64,000 nucleotides of DNA from Scedosporium boydii (taxonomy: Eukaryota > Ascomycota > Sordariomycetes > Microascales > Microascaceae): assembly GCA_002221725.1 (NCBI GenBank), contig NJFT01000017.1, positions 271,564 through 335,563 on the forward strand. Direction: 5' to 3'. This document shows positions 35,215 to 46,740 of the stretch, piece by piece. How positions within the stretch are numbered: position 1 is the first letter of the stretch; every line of letters starts with the position of its first letter. The notes under the pieces are model-generated. The model did not search any database. It saw only the letters and a program-made list of their open reading frames with translations, and was not told the origin of the DNA. A program made the position numbers and the translations under genes.

Positions 35215-35338
35215 TATTCCTGTTGGTGGTTGGGAAGAACGATGAGAGCCTCGCTTTGTTGCTATTCTTGATTAATCACGAACTCTCAGCATTCCTGAGG
35301 AGGCAACAACAAAATCTTGCGTGGGAGAGTGTGGGTGA

Positions 35339-35343
<5 letters not shown>

Positions 35344-35379
<36 letters not shown>
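35344..35379. repeat. Microsatellite (TAA)12
   Basis: Twelve perfect TAA units in the region upstream of the secreted glycoprotein gene (about 130 bp before its start codon). Confidence 0.95.
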
Positions 35380-35380
<1 letters not shown>

Positions 35381-36634
35381 GGCCCGATTAGTGAACAGGA
35401 GGCTCTTGCATGCCTGGTTACACAGTCACAATGCCACAATGTGACTGGATTTGTATGCACGAGTATTAAACCTCCTCCGGAGGTTCAGAGGTGTGAGTCT
35501 GAGAGATCAGATCCGCTACCTGACTATGTTAACAAGTACTAGACAGGTATTTTCAATACGGAATGCTAGAAGATATGCCTATTTAACACTTGATCTACGA
35601 AGGACAAAGGTAGGATATGCCAGGTGGTGGCAATGATCTCTGGAACTAACATTTAAAAACCCCCGGAAGAGGTCTAATATTCCACTGGGAAGATGTCTTG
35701 GCGAATGCATGAAAGGAGTCACGAGACGGAGTTGGGACCGTAAGACAGGGCGAATTATTATCCGAGACGTTTGCCGTCCTCTTGCCCGGCGACCGAGTTG
35801 TAAACCGCACACTGACTTTGTAAATTGTAGACTTACTTTGGCAAGTAGGGTGTGTCGAGTAAGCTGTTTTGAACGGCGGAACGGGTATTCCAAGTAAATC
35901 ATGTGCAAAGGTCTTGTCCGCATGTCCTGTCGTGGTTTCGTAGGACTATTAGTAGTAGTACTAGATGCACCCATCCTCGAATCCCCGCATAAAATGCTCC
36001 AGTGATCTTTTTAAACGCGCCGTCAATCATCAACGCCTCACTAAATTCTCTCAAGCTCCCTAGAACTACACGTTAAAATAAAAAGAAAAACCAAATATCA
36101 GCCCCGCTCAATCCAATCTATCCCGACGACACGAACACATTGGATTGAGTGGACGGCAAGGGCTTGATTTGCATTGGAGGGGCGCAGTCACGACTCGCGA
36201 CAAAGTGCATGGGCTGCCGCTTTGGTCAATGTCAATAATATAACGTTTGATATTTTCCATTTCTAATTTTGTTGAGCGAGGGAGGGTGGTATTATCGCCG
36301 TTCGGTGATAAGGAGGACCACTTGTAGGGCTTATCACGGCCCGTTTCGCTGTCAGACTTTCGAGATTCGTCCCGGGACGTCATCGTTGGTAAGGAAGAAG
36401 AGGGATGTCATCCAGTTGTGGGATAGAGTGCTCGTTTTGACGCGCATCGTAACTTGCAGAGTTTTAAGGGACTTGTCCCTTCTTCTTGGATTGGAAGTGG
36501 ATTACTAGCGCAGTTCACCGCGATTCGTCTCCATGCTCAAGCATACATACCCCTGTCATGTTTCTCGGCGACCCTTGATAAAATCTTCCTTGCTTGGCTT
36601 GTACTTTGTTTTGCTTCAACCTTAAATGACCTCA
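35380..36634. other. Intergenic, nothing recognised
   Basis: Short frames only and no domain motifs. Confidence 0.5.
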
Positions 36635-37177
36635 TCACTGACCCTGCTTATCTTCCTCCCCCGTCTTCTCAGCCCTTAAAGCCTTAAGTTTCTGTCTCGC
36701 AGCATAAATATCAAGAGGACTCTGCGACGGATTCTGAGAGTCCGTTCTATAATTCACCCAATACGGCTCCGGCTCCGCTCCCTCCGTCGCCACCGCCATC
36801 TCCTCTACAACCCAGGGGGGCATAGCACCCCGCGAAGTATACTCTTCTTCCTCCGGCAGTGTGACGCCGTCGACCGTCCCCGACAAGACTTTCCTAAAGG
36901 GTGCGCCTTCGCGACCCTCGCGGCCTCGCGCCACCGCGGCCGGACATAGTCCCTCCCAACCGGCGTCTTGTTCCTCTTTGGTAAGTTCCACAAAGGACGC
37001 GGACGAAGTGCTCGGGGCGACGAGCCCGGCGGCTTGGAGCTCTGCGAGTTTGACGGGGTGCAGCCAGGTGGTTGTCCCTGTCGCGTGGTTCTCGTAGTAT
37101 GTGCGGCCTTTGTTGTCGATTCTGCGAGAGTAGAGGTAGGGGAGAGGAAGGCTGGAGGTTAATATTGTGGTAGCCAT
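36635..37177 (-). CDS. WW-domain protein, atypical WW
   Basis: A single exon of 180 residues. Residues ~17-42 match a WW domain (RRIDNKGRTYYENHATGTTTW then HP), a proline-motif binding fold. The first signature tryptophan is absent: the segment before RRID is LPYLYS instead of the usual LPxGWE. An acceptor-like TCTCGCAG directly precedes AATCGAC (RID), so a missing upstream exon carrying GWE is possible, but I found none in the next several hundred bases. The remainder is charged and probably helical or disordered (GEEDKQGQ end). Likely an adaptor protein whose partner is unknown. Confidence 0.7.
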   Translation of the reverse strand: MATTILTSSLPLPYLYSRRIDNKGRTYYENHATGTTTWLHPVKLAELQAAGLVAPSTSSASFVELTKEEQDAGWEGLCPAAVARGREGREGAPFRKVLSGTVDGVTLPEEEEYTSRGAMPPWVVEEMAVATEGAEPEPYWVNYRTDSQNPSQSPLDIYAARQKLKALRAEKTGEEDKQGQ

Positions 37178-38264
37178 TTGGATTGAATTAAATATTATAA
37201 AAAAATCGTGGTTGAGAAATTCGCTGTCTTAAAGAAGAAAGAGTCAAGAGGATGGCGCGAAATAAGGATATCAGCAAAAAAAGGTCCTCGCAGAACCTTG
37301 TTGATTGGGAGCTTCCAAGGGTTTAAATAACGATCGAAAAACTTGTGGCGGGGTTTGCTTCACGTTAGCTTCCACTTGATTTGCGGGTAGGATTACTGTT
37401 GCATTACTGTAAAACACACAGCCAGGCTTATACCCGAGATCCCCATGTTACAAAGGAGCGTGTTACTGATTCCTGCAGGAAGACAGCATCTGGGTTTTCG
37501 GGACATCAGTCAATCTCTGGATGAGTGGTAGGCACAGAGGCTGAGCTGGTTTAAACCATCAACGATCAATGATTGATCCATCAATGTTCCACTGCTGCAT
37601 CAGATTGACCTTGCATCTCAATACCCTCCACCGACGGCACTTGACGACGGCTGTGACGTTTGGTTTCCTTGTTTCCTATGGGCCGCATCTATCGGTAGAG
37701 CAGTAAAAGTCAGCAGCTGACATCAATTGATCTCTTGATATACCACAGCCTCATCCCTCAGTGCCAAGTGGACCCAGCAAGGCGGTTCTCTTCACCGCGG
37801 TGCATGGCCAGCATGCACCGCGATGAGGAATGCGGCATCTCGTTTCAGATGATACTGGCTGAATAGTAGTCAATCGTATGGTAATGTTCACAGCTCACCA
37901 CCTGCGTTCGTCAAGAGGAATGTTTAGTAAACACAGTAATGAAACGGATGAGCGATGCTTCCTACGAACTCCTACGAACCATCAACGGATGGCAGTGTCT
38001 CGAGTCCCCCAGTTGAGCATCGTCATGGAGCACAGGGACAGTCTTGATCTTTATCGGTCGATGAAATCTGAGCAATTCCAAAGAATACAAATAGGGCCTG
38101 AGATTCCCCAGTTGGTCCGACTTTTTTTTCTCATCATCGTCATCATCAACAACAAGACAATCAAAAGCACCAACAACAACACAGCTCCCCACAACCACCA
38201 AGCCTGCAATACCACTTTCCCTCGAGAAAACAACAAGTCAAACGGTGACACAAACTCAGCAAAA
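37178..38264. other. Divergent intergenic with third 13-mer copy
   Basis: Between the WW gene and the small secreted protein. The third exact copy of ATCAATTGATCTC is at 37722-37734, near the midpoint (545 and 530 bp from the two start codons). A CAA/ACAACA-rich 5' leader precedes 38265. Confidence 0.5.
37722..37734. repeat. 13-mer ATCAATTGATCTC, copy 3
   Basis: Third exact copy of the 13-mer found at 32680 and 33122. Confidence 0.6.
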
Positions 38265-38725
38265 ATGCGCTCCACCGCCTTCATCTCCGCCGTCACCGCC
38301 GCCCTTTTGGGCTTCAGCATGGCATCCCCCGCCATTATGCACCCGCGCTTCGACGAGAACCACGGCATCACCGTCCTCGTCTGCGACGCCCCCGCCAACC
38401 TCGCCACTTGCAGGCGGGACTGTGACTGCCCCGGCGACTCGCTGCAGCCCGACTGTGGCCATCCCGTCTGCCACGATAACTGCCGATGCCGTGGTAAGTT
38501 TCGAGTCTCGCGCCCATTTTCTCTACCCTTTTCTTCCTTAGTCCTCTCCTCTCTCGCTTCTCTCCCTTCTCATGAGTACTCGCTTGCTCCTTAAAATGGC
38601 ACATTCTAACCACAGATACAGAGGCTACTCCCCCTCCTCCCTACTCGCCTCCTCCTCCTCCTTACAAGCCTCCCACCCCCCCTCCTCCTCCTCCTCCTAG
38701 CCCCCCCAAGGCCCCCGGCGCCTAA
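38265..38725 (+). CDS. Small secreted cysteine-rich protein with polyproline tail
   Basis: Two exons (38265..38493, 38616..38725; intron 122 bp with TCTAAC branch site), 112 residues. The first ~21 residues are a signal peptide (RSTAFISAVTAALLGFSMAS). The mature part has eight cysteines spaced C-x8-C-x3-C-x-C-x8-C-x4-C-x3-C-x-C, in which the C-x3-C-x-C unit occurs twice (CRRDCDC and CHDNCRC). Exon 2 adds a low-complexity tail of repeated Pro runs with Tyr and Lys (PPPPYSPPPPPPYKPP) and ends KAPGA. No known defensin or hydrophobin pattern fits. The architecture suits an effector, antimicrobial or wall-associated peptide. The dense cysteine pattern, signal peptide and phase-consistent splice argue for a real gene. 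Confidence 0.75.
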
Positions 38726-39653
38726 GCGAGTCGACGACGGCACCTATAGTGGTATCAGGCTTGGAAATGGTTAGCAATACAGAAGACAGAGGAGAATGAT
38801 TCTGGGATTGACGTACGGCCAAGATTGACGGAATCAGAGACTCGTGTGACTTTTGGAGAGTTTTGACTTTAGAGTTCGCCTAGTTGGAGTTTGCTTTTCA
38901 ATATATTTCGTTCTTAAATTGGTCTTTGACACATTGTGACCGCTTAGATCGGCACATGGCCTGATAACCATAACGCCATCTCCCTCGAAACGCAATTTCA
39001 AAGTCTCCAATTTTCACTCAGCCCATGATCCGTCGCCAGGGACTCTCCGGCCGATCTCCACAGTCTCTCTGGGGCTGGTACCTCCAGTTTCGGGCCCCAC
39101 AGCGGCCGTTCATACACTCAGTTGGAGCCTCGTTTGTTGACGGTATCCCATCTACTACAAACATTAAATTTCTTGCAGCTAAGCCTAACAACAGATAGGA
39201 CCGGATGGGCAAGGTTCCCTGCATCAAAAGAGGGAATTCGAGTGCCTCAACGCGTCTGGTGAGTGACCCAGCTTGCTCAGTCAACAGATATTTAAAGATG
39301 AAAGAGCTAGAATGAAATCTCAACCTAACACTTTTCCAACATTTCCACCACATTCACCACATTCGCCACATTGACAAGAGCCATTTTCAAAACTTCGTCT
39401 TCCAGTTCCCATCAGGAATAATGATTGGCGAGATTAAATGTTTCTTTTGCAAAGCCCCCATCGACATTCTTCTCGGTAGGAACGCCCCCCTGACCCAATT
39501 CTCGACCGATCGGGCGGTCGGGGCCTACTCAGCACTACGCTTCAAAAGCACGAGGAAGAATAACCAGAGACCATCAATTAGCATTTCAAGAAATCCCTTG
39601 AAGAGTAAGTTCTATCCTAAGCCATACTCCTCAATGTCGTGAGACCACAAATT
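38726..39653. other. Intergenic, nothing secure
   Basis: A 73-codon frame at 39421-39642 (+) begins with a CxxC pair (CFFCKAP) and could splice to a short end at 39681, but no domain is recognised and it was not accepted. Confidence 0.4.
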
Positions 39654-40064
39654 CTAACATCCCACTAAGAAAATGGAGTACTCCTGATTGCATTCTGGGT
39701 AGAGAGCCTTTGCTGCTGCTGTGCTGGAGCTTGGATACTTCGATAGAGGAGCGGTGCCGCCACCCTTATTTACAGTGCTGGGGATTGGCGACGCTGGCAG
39801 CTGTCGCTGCTGCGACTCTTCTGCGTCAGCGACATTTGAAGGACTGCTTGCAGGAAGGATTGGCGACGCCAGGTGGTGTGGCAATGACTCTTCTTCGTCG
39901 GCGACATTTTTGTCGTTGTCTCGCCAAGATTCCCGCAAGGACTGCCTGGGTGATGTCTGTTTTGCTGTCTCTCGGTCTTTGCTGGTGTGTTGACGCTGTG
40001 ATGGGGGATTGGTGCTGTGCCTGCTGCCGGGTCGCCCGCGTCGCTTCCGAGCACTTGGTGCCAT
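39654..40064 (-). CDS. Hypothetical protein with AT-hook-like motif and 25-residue repeat
   Basis: An open frame of 137 codons from ATG 40064 (the frame continues open upstream to 40115). The N-terminus has an AT-hook-like core (RKRRGRPGS), suggesting AT-rich DNA binding. The middle contains a 25-residue imperfect tandem repeat (NVADEEESLPHHLASPIL and NVADAEESQQRQLPASPIP), mirrored in the DNA as a 75-bp repeat at about 39783-39932. The composition is polar and Ser/Pro/Gln-rich, so it is probably disordered. It could equally be a fortuitous frame in repetitive DNA, since no homologue is recognised. Confidence 0.35.
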   Translation of the reverse strand: MAPSARKRRGRPGSRHSTNPPSQRQHTSKDRETAKQTSPRQSLRESWRDNDKNVADEEESLPHHLASPILPASSPSNVADAEESQQRQLPASPIPSTVNKGGGTAPLSKYPSSSTAAAKALYPECNQEYSIFLVGC

Positions 40065-41178
40065 GGGCCGCTCTTTATTCGAAAGCTTTCCCTGCAAGGG
40101 AACTCTTGCTTCCAAGAGTGCAAATGTTATTCTACAGGAAAGTTAGTATATATAAATTAATATAAGCATTTCTAAGTAACTATTCACGATCAAGCTGATA
40201 AACTCTATACTGCAAACCGGTGAGTCTCCTCGCCCAGTTAATTGAGTCTTCTGGTGGGTTGTGTGCAGATTCCTAAGTTCCCCAACTTATAGAAGGCCTC
40301 GCTAGGGATATTGAGCTTGTGCTACCCACCACGATAGCTTGCTCTCGGCCCGACGTCAAGAGACTACTGCTGCAAGCAGCCCCCGAAAGCATGTGGGCCT
40401 GCGGTATCTGGACTTCGTCCAAACTAAGATCAGCAGCGAAGGGATGGTGAGGAACGAGTGGTGTGCAGTTCACTCCGTACAGCCAGGAGACGGCTGGGAT
40501 TCATACCCACCCATGACCGACCCCTCCCACCTCAGCGGTATTTGCAGCGCAGCAGGCCCCAGGTTCAAAGCACTCCAAAGTCGTATGACAACATGGCTCG
40601 CTAGTCGCTTTCCATTGCGTTGTGGCTGAAGAAGCAGTTACTTCGGTGGGCAGGTGACAATCGAGATGTTTTGTACGCGGTGCCGATGATTTAGTATTTC
40701 CTTGTTGGCGACCATGCAGAGCTGGTCTGTGAGATACGGTCTCTTCGTCAGCCAGCCAGCTTCCGGTTCTCATACCACTACCTATCCCCAGCTGACCGAT
40801 GACGCCGAACTTGGCCCCGAGAAGCTTGTGCCGCCTGTATTTCACGTTGGGACATCTGAGTGCGACGATTCGGATCAGTACGCGGTTGATGCCGATAAGG
40901 ATGACTCTGACCGGGAGGTTGACTCGGATGGCTCAGAGGATGGCTCTGCTCGTGGGGATGGCTCTGCTGGGCATGGCTCTGCCTGTGATATCAGCATATA
41001 TTTCCAGCGTCGGGATTTCCAGCCCCTTGCTTCGGTTCTCTTATTACTTCTGGCCTTGAGGTAAGGAAAGAACTAGCTGGGCAGAAAGGCCCCGACCTTC
41101 CTCCCTCTCCTCAACTCGGGGCTACGAAGCAACAAAAGATGCAAGGAGAATCAACCCCAAGCTGAGCCCATGTGCTTG
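40065..41178. other. Intergenic, nothing recognised
   Basis: Short overlapping frames on both strands. A GATGGCTCT-type imperfect repeat at about 40926-40983 produces Asp/Gly/Ser-rich frames that are not taken as genes. Confidence 0.45.
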
Positions 41179-43253
41179 TCAGTCATTTAGACGCTTCTTA
41201 TGCTTTTTCTTGATATGTTTGTCCAGAATCATCATACGGCCGAATTGTCTTTCACAGCCGTACGGGCAGGAGTACGGCCCCCGGGGTCCTTGCTGCACAT
41301 CACTATAATTTTCCATAATGTCGCTTCCGGGATTTGAACTTCTACGAGCGACGGGTGCAGCTAGCCGAGGGCCCACGGCCAAGCTACGGTGGGGGAAAGC
41401 GGAAGTTGGACATGGGCCCATAGGTGAACTACTGACAGGTAGATACTCCGGTGGACGTGGACGTATAGCTCTCCAGTGACCCCTATTCAGTCTTTGTGAT
41501 ACAGCGCTGCCTCTTTGAGCAGGAACTGAGGACTCATTCAGTATTAGTTGTCCTTGAAGTGAAGTAGCCTGTGCAGGTGAGCGAATAATCTTAGTAGAGT
41601 CGATAGGCTGTCGCATCGGTTGTGAAGGATATAATCTCCTGTGCGTGTGAGTGACAGCTCGCTGAGAATATGTAGTCGAGCTGGGCAACGGCGTGGGCAA
41701 GGTCGCAAAGCGGGGCAAGTTGTGTGCGGTTTGTGATGCAACCATATCTGCGGCATGCGAAGTCAACATGGCCCGAGGAGTAACATTACGCTGTGGAGAC
41801 GGTGAGTTATGGGTGGAGTCCGGACGCGCTGGAATCGCTCCCATAGCGTGTTCAACGCTGGCGCTGCTCTGGGTCAAGGGGCTCGATAGTGGTGCGAATG
41901 ATATGTGCGGAGGCGACCTATGCTGCGAGTCGTATCTTAGACTGCTACCCGTTTGGCTCTCATTCGCCAAGTTTTCGGAAGAGGATAAATTGTACAGGCT
42001 TCGTGGCAGGCCAGTGTCGCCGCGTTGGCCACCAATTAACGCACAATCGTTAGGTTGCTGCACCGGCCACGTCTTCAGTGGAATACGCTCCTCTATCTGA
42101 CTCGTGCTGGGCTTCAAGGAATTAATATGGTGATCATTGGGGTCTTTCCGTTCTGTGCTATGTATTCGCGTTCGTAAATTAAGAGCATTAACCGCGGCAT
42201 GTGCCAGGATCGAGGTATCGGAAAGACTAGCTGTGGGAGTAAATGTCGCTTGATCGTCCGCTGCCTTGTCAGTCATCTCCTGCCGCCGGCTCAAGACAGG
42301 CACGCATTCCTTACCTGCTGAAGGCGAGGCCACGGTTGATAAGACAAAGTCGTTGGGAGTTTTACTCAGACGCGTAAGGGCCTTAGAATAGTCGTCGAAG
42401 GTGTTACCCATTTGATTACTCTTGTATCTCTCGCGGTGGTCTCTCTCCAGACTAGTGTTACTAGGCGGCGATATTGTGCCATCATCGTTCGACACGGCGG
42501 CGTCCGCCTTTTCCTCATTTGCATAGGCGGCTGGGTGTGGCAGGCCCAACCTAGGCAACGCCGGGTACGTATCATCCCCGGTAGGAGATACCGGCGGCGC
42601 TAGTCGAAGCGCCTGACTTTGGCCTATAACTCTATCAGAATCCATATAACTACAAGGTTAGGACTCCCTCAGGAAGACATACTGCTAATTTGGCCGGCGA
42701 GTGCTGTCGGCATCTGTTCACTTTGCGACAGGGGATGTTTCGATTCCCGCCGCTGAGTTAGGAAAGCCAACACGGACTTATAATTGGGAATGAGGGAGAT
42801 ACTAGCATCCCGAGGGTCAAATCGCCTAAGATCCCTAGCAGCCGTCCAACCGACCGAGCTCTTGCGGGGGAATTCCAGATCGTCGAAGTACATGACGGGG
42901 AATTGTCGATCGGCGGCAGAGGACCCACCATCTCCAAAGCCATCCTGCCACCCATCAACCTTTCCAGTCTTTGGACTATACCGATAGCATGATGGAACGT
43001 CGTTTAGGAGGCCCGTCTCCGCAATATTACCAGGTAGTCCTATATCAGCAAAATCCCCCGTCGGAAGAATAAGAACCGCTAGCCAAGCTTTCGACTTGGA
43101 CCAGTATCCGAGGTAAACCTCGCCTGCAATAGGGTCGAGAATGCTCTCTGAGTTCTTCTGTCGCCGCCGACTCGCAACGTTGACAGATGGGACCGGGTTG
43201 TCAGGGGGTTTGCTAGTGGCCGTCTGAGCAGGTTTTAGCTGACGCCGCAACAT
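41179..43253 (-). CDS. C2H2 zinc-finger protein with conserved N-terminal domain (unknown)
   Basis: Two exons, complement(41179..42623, 42683..43253), 671 residues. The 59-bp intron (CCTAAC branch site) joins the two large frames in phase. The N-terminal ~190 residues form a compact, non-repetitive domain (GEVYLGYWSKSKAWLAVLIL, PVMYFDDLEFPRKSSVGW) of unknown function. The middle ~430 residues are Ser/Pro/Thr-rich and disordered-looking. At the very end is one C2H2 finger (YSCPYGCERQFGRMMILDKH with IKKKH) followed by a basic tail. A single terminal finger suggests a DNA- or RNA-binding regulator, but no pathway is implied by its neighbours. Confidence 0.75.
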
Positions 43254-45012
43254 CTTGGATGGATCTGTTTCCCGATATTTCTTCTATGGTGTTAATATTA
43301 GTAAGTATAGAGATCAAGCTAGCTATGAATGACTGACAGTATTGCCAGGATGACTCCTCATGCTACCTAACTGGGAAGAAACATTCTTGACGAGGACGAG
43401 TAGTGTAGGGTAGTGAGAAAAGGGTGGACTGTGTAAAGTGTTCGGCCTCTCAGAGCCTCTATCTAGGGGGAAGTAAGCGCAGACGTGTCAACTCGCTCGA
43501 CTCCCAAATCTCTCAGGTCTCGGATCATATATCCAAGAGTAAACCACTGCCACACGCATGGCCATGCATCCAATCAATCTTCGTGCCAGCCCATTGCGAG
43601 CGGGGTAAACGTGCCGAGCGGCAACATCGACACATTGTCACGTGCACTCATCTAGAGGTCGCCTGCACGAAGTACTAGCAGCCAGACACTTGAAAGGGAA
43701 AGGATGAGGATTACTGAATGTCACCACTCGCCCTCGGAGGCGATGAGAGTTTGAACTAATGTCTGTAGTGTGTGCAGCGCCTCTGGCTTCAACTTAATAT
43801 AGCAATAGTCACTTCGCTTTTAATAGTAGAGAAACCACCCAGAGACAGGCGGCAAGCCTCACTATGTAGTCCGCCAATGCTAGAAACACTGGGGTCCGAC
43901 TGATTACATGGAAACCTCAATCTAGTAGCATCGCTTGCTCAATCGAGAAGAGGTTTTGCCATTTGATCACGATGCAGGTGAAAGATCATTGCTCTGCGTA
44001 CCCAGCAGGCGGCACGCTTTAACCGATAATCTAGACTAACGTCTAGTAGCAACTATAGGAATAAAGTTGACAGTAAATCCGGTCAAATGGTAGTTCGGGG
44101 TGTGGCGCGGTGCAAATCTCATCGGACCAGAAAATTGACAAGAGGGAATTTGCAAGGCCGACTTTCAGAGTCGAGTCCTATGGCAGTGGCGTTAGGCATT
44201 GGCGATTGCATGAATCATTCGAAGCGCCTCGAGGGACGTGCTCTCCCTAGTGTTCGGCGACCCGACACTCGGGTTGTCGGCGCTACGGAATGAGTAGCTA
44301 ACTTAGGTAGAGGTTACCTAGGACAGACTCCCCCCCCCAATCTGTCGGGCGGCGAGCTGGGGCTGCTGAAGGTTGCTCCCTGGCAGGTAGAGTTGCCAGG
44401 ATAGCGCTGCCAATGCCCTGATATAAACCTCTCAGCGTGGTTTGATGGCTGAAATTGCTGGAGATGACTATCTGTCTTAGTGCGGTCTGGACATTCGAGT
44501 CTTCTTGGTGTCCAGCGGGCACACGAGTAGGTCGACCGTGAAGGCAGGTCGGATATGTGTATCAGGGCGACTAAATCCGGTGTAGTCTTACGGAGGCTAT
44601 CGCATTGTTCGTCTCGCTACTCATCCCGTGTAAATACATCATCTTTCGAAGGGCTCATTAAGAATATGGCTACCCTAGGGCATGTCGTCGTTCATGTTCA
44701 CGCATCGAGCTCGCACCCCAGGACAGCGCTTCCTACGAGCCCAAAACGTCACTCTGCGACACAGAAATCTATCTTGCGTTCTCGTGTTTCTTCTTGATTC
44801 TCTCACTCACTCCTTGGGTGCGTGTCTTCTCTCTAAAACATGCATGACCTGTTCTTTTAGAATATGGACATATGCTATCCTACGTACTGCATGACCAGGG
44901 TTGAGCTCCTCGACATCCAGTTGATAGTGACGAGGTTCTCCAGCCCAAACATCACCCCTGCATAATTCAACAGTGCCTGTCTCCATTTCAAACCGTCTGT
45001 GATGTGTGTCGC
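43254..45012. other. Intergenic, nothing recognised
   Basis: 1.76 kb with only short frames. A run of C at 44331-44338 is the only low-complexity feature noticed. Confidence 0.5.
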
Positions 45013-46740
45013 TCAGCTATCGGAATCACCGCCGCTCACAGACTCATCCTCGAGCAGCGCCTGTCTCGCGTTTGTCAACTGACGTTCCCACCCCGACCCG
45101 AATTTCTCTCTCAAATCGTACTCAAGCTCGGGTGACGAGTACCTCTCCAGATTTTTCTCCTGTTTGGGCCGGACATAATGTAGGGGTGCGTTCCTCTCCA
45201 CCCCCTCTTCCACGAGGAGACCAATCATTGAGTCCAACCCCAGCGCCATCGCCACAGCCATGGCTCGACCGCCCGTCTCGGGCGTATTCAGAATGGCGCC
45301 GTTGGCCCTTAAAAACCAAAACATATCCACGTCCTCATGGCGCACAGCGATTACGATGGGCGGATACAACCCCTCGTTGACATCTGCACCATACTGGACG
45401 AGCATCTTCGCAATGGGAACGCTGCCAATCTCCGCAGCCGCGAGGACGGGGGCACAGCTTGAAAACCACCAACAGGGCTTCAAGCCGTGCTGAAGCAGCA
45501 CTTCCACAATCCGTCCGTGCCGCCCCTGGATCGCCATGTTTAGAGGATTTGATAGCGGGCCGCGGAGCCAGGTAGAAAGATCTGAGTAGCAGTCGTCAGG
45601 TGTTCTCACGCCGAGGTCTAGGAGGTACCGAACCATATCGTAGCTTCCTAGATGTGCGTGGAATGCCAGCTCCTCGTTCGGGGTGTCTTTGAAGAATTCG
45701 ATGCGCTGCTTCAAAGTCTGCATTCCCAGACAGGAAAGCATCTCCTGTCCGCGCTTAAATTCTCCCGGCCAGCGAGCCGCCGTGGCTGCTCTTTGAAGGT
45801 TAATTCGTTGGTGAGAAAATCTGGGGATGTCGGTCCTAGAGAGCTTGGAAGGGTATGCTTCGAGGACGAAATTAAACAGTTCACGGCTCAGTGCTCCATT
45901 CCAGGCTTCTCTGACGAAATACCGCCAGCACATTTCATCAGTTGGCGTTTCTCCTTTGAGCGAAGGCCACGCATCGAGCGCGAAGCCGATCATGTCGAGG
46001 TCATGGGTGGCTATGGCGGCTCCGAGAGCAGGGCCGAACACATCGCTTTTGTTCTTTTGCTTCCTGTCATCGGCCACGCACACGCCGGATAGCAGTTGCT
46101 TCACCAGTGGTTTCTGCTTGAGATACATGGCTGCCACAAGCAGATCAGTTCGCCGATCGGCTTCCGATGAGACTTTCCAGTGTACGTTCGGGGCAAACAT
46201 GACCGGTAACGTTTTGGCGTATCCAGTCCGCGCATAACGCGCTGCAAGTTCACAAAGGGGCACCAAATACTTCATCACAGCGTCCTTTCCCACGTCTCCG
46301 CTATCTCTCCGACATATTTCTTCGGCGGTGAGCCGTATGTGGGACAGGAGTGAATGGGGGTAAACTTCACGCCACGCTTGGTGAGCGATATACCTGTGGA
46401 TGTAGTCGAGCCAAAATGGGCGACTTGGTCCTTGGCGATCGAACAGTTGACAATACTCGACTCGGAACACGCTACCCAGGACGCGCATGCGTAAGATAGC
46501 ACCGTCTATTGCATCTCTAAACTGCCCTGCGCGACGCTTTAGCTATCCTGCGAGTGAAGTGATCCGGGGGGCAGCCCAGCAACGAGGATGAGAAGAGGGG
46601 GAAAGAAAGGAGAGATCGGATAATAACGTACGATTCACAAGTCTAAGTCTCATCACACGAGTCAAGTGCCGAGATAGAACGATGGCATCGAATAATTCAT
46701 CTAATAACTCTGGCGGGAGGTCGAAAGGGGACGACGGCAT
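45013..46740 (-). CDS. F-box-like ankyrin-repeat protein
   Basis: Two exons, complement(45013..46526, 46632..46740), 540 residues, intron 105 bp. The first exon gives FDLPPELLDELFDAIVLSRH, an F-box-like start as in many fungal F-box proteins, and the splice continues it as LVNRQFRDAIDGAILRMRVL. The C-terminal third has degenerate ankyrin repeats (YDMVRYLLDLGVRTP; NPLNMAIQGRHGRIVEVLLQHG; VLAAAEIGSVPIAKMLVQYG; PIVIAVRHEDVDMFWFLRANG). The likely role is an adaptor, possibly recruiting targets to an SCF ubiquitin ligase. The F-box assignment is weaker than the ankyrin one. It ends with an acidic, Ser-rich tail. Confidence 0.8.

Noticed and set aside
39421..39642. Frame with a CxxC pair, possibly spliced to 39681
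   Set aside because: Only one CxxC and no matching second pair; the product would be ~66 residues with no recognised fold.
41325..41345. tRNA B-box-like word on the minus strand
   Set aside because: It lies inside the C2H2 coding exon and lacks an A box and any cloverleaf.
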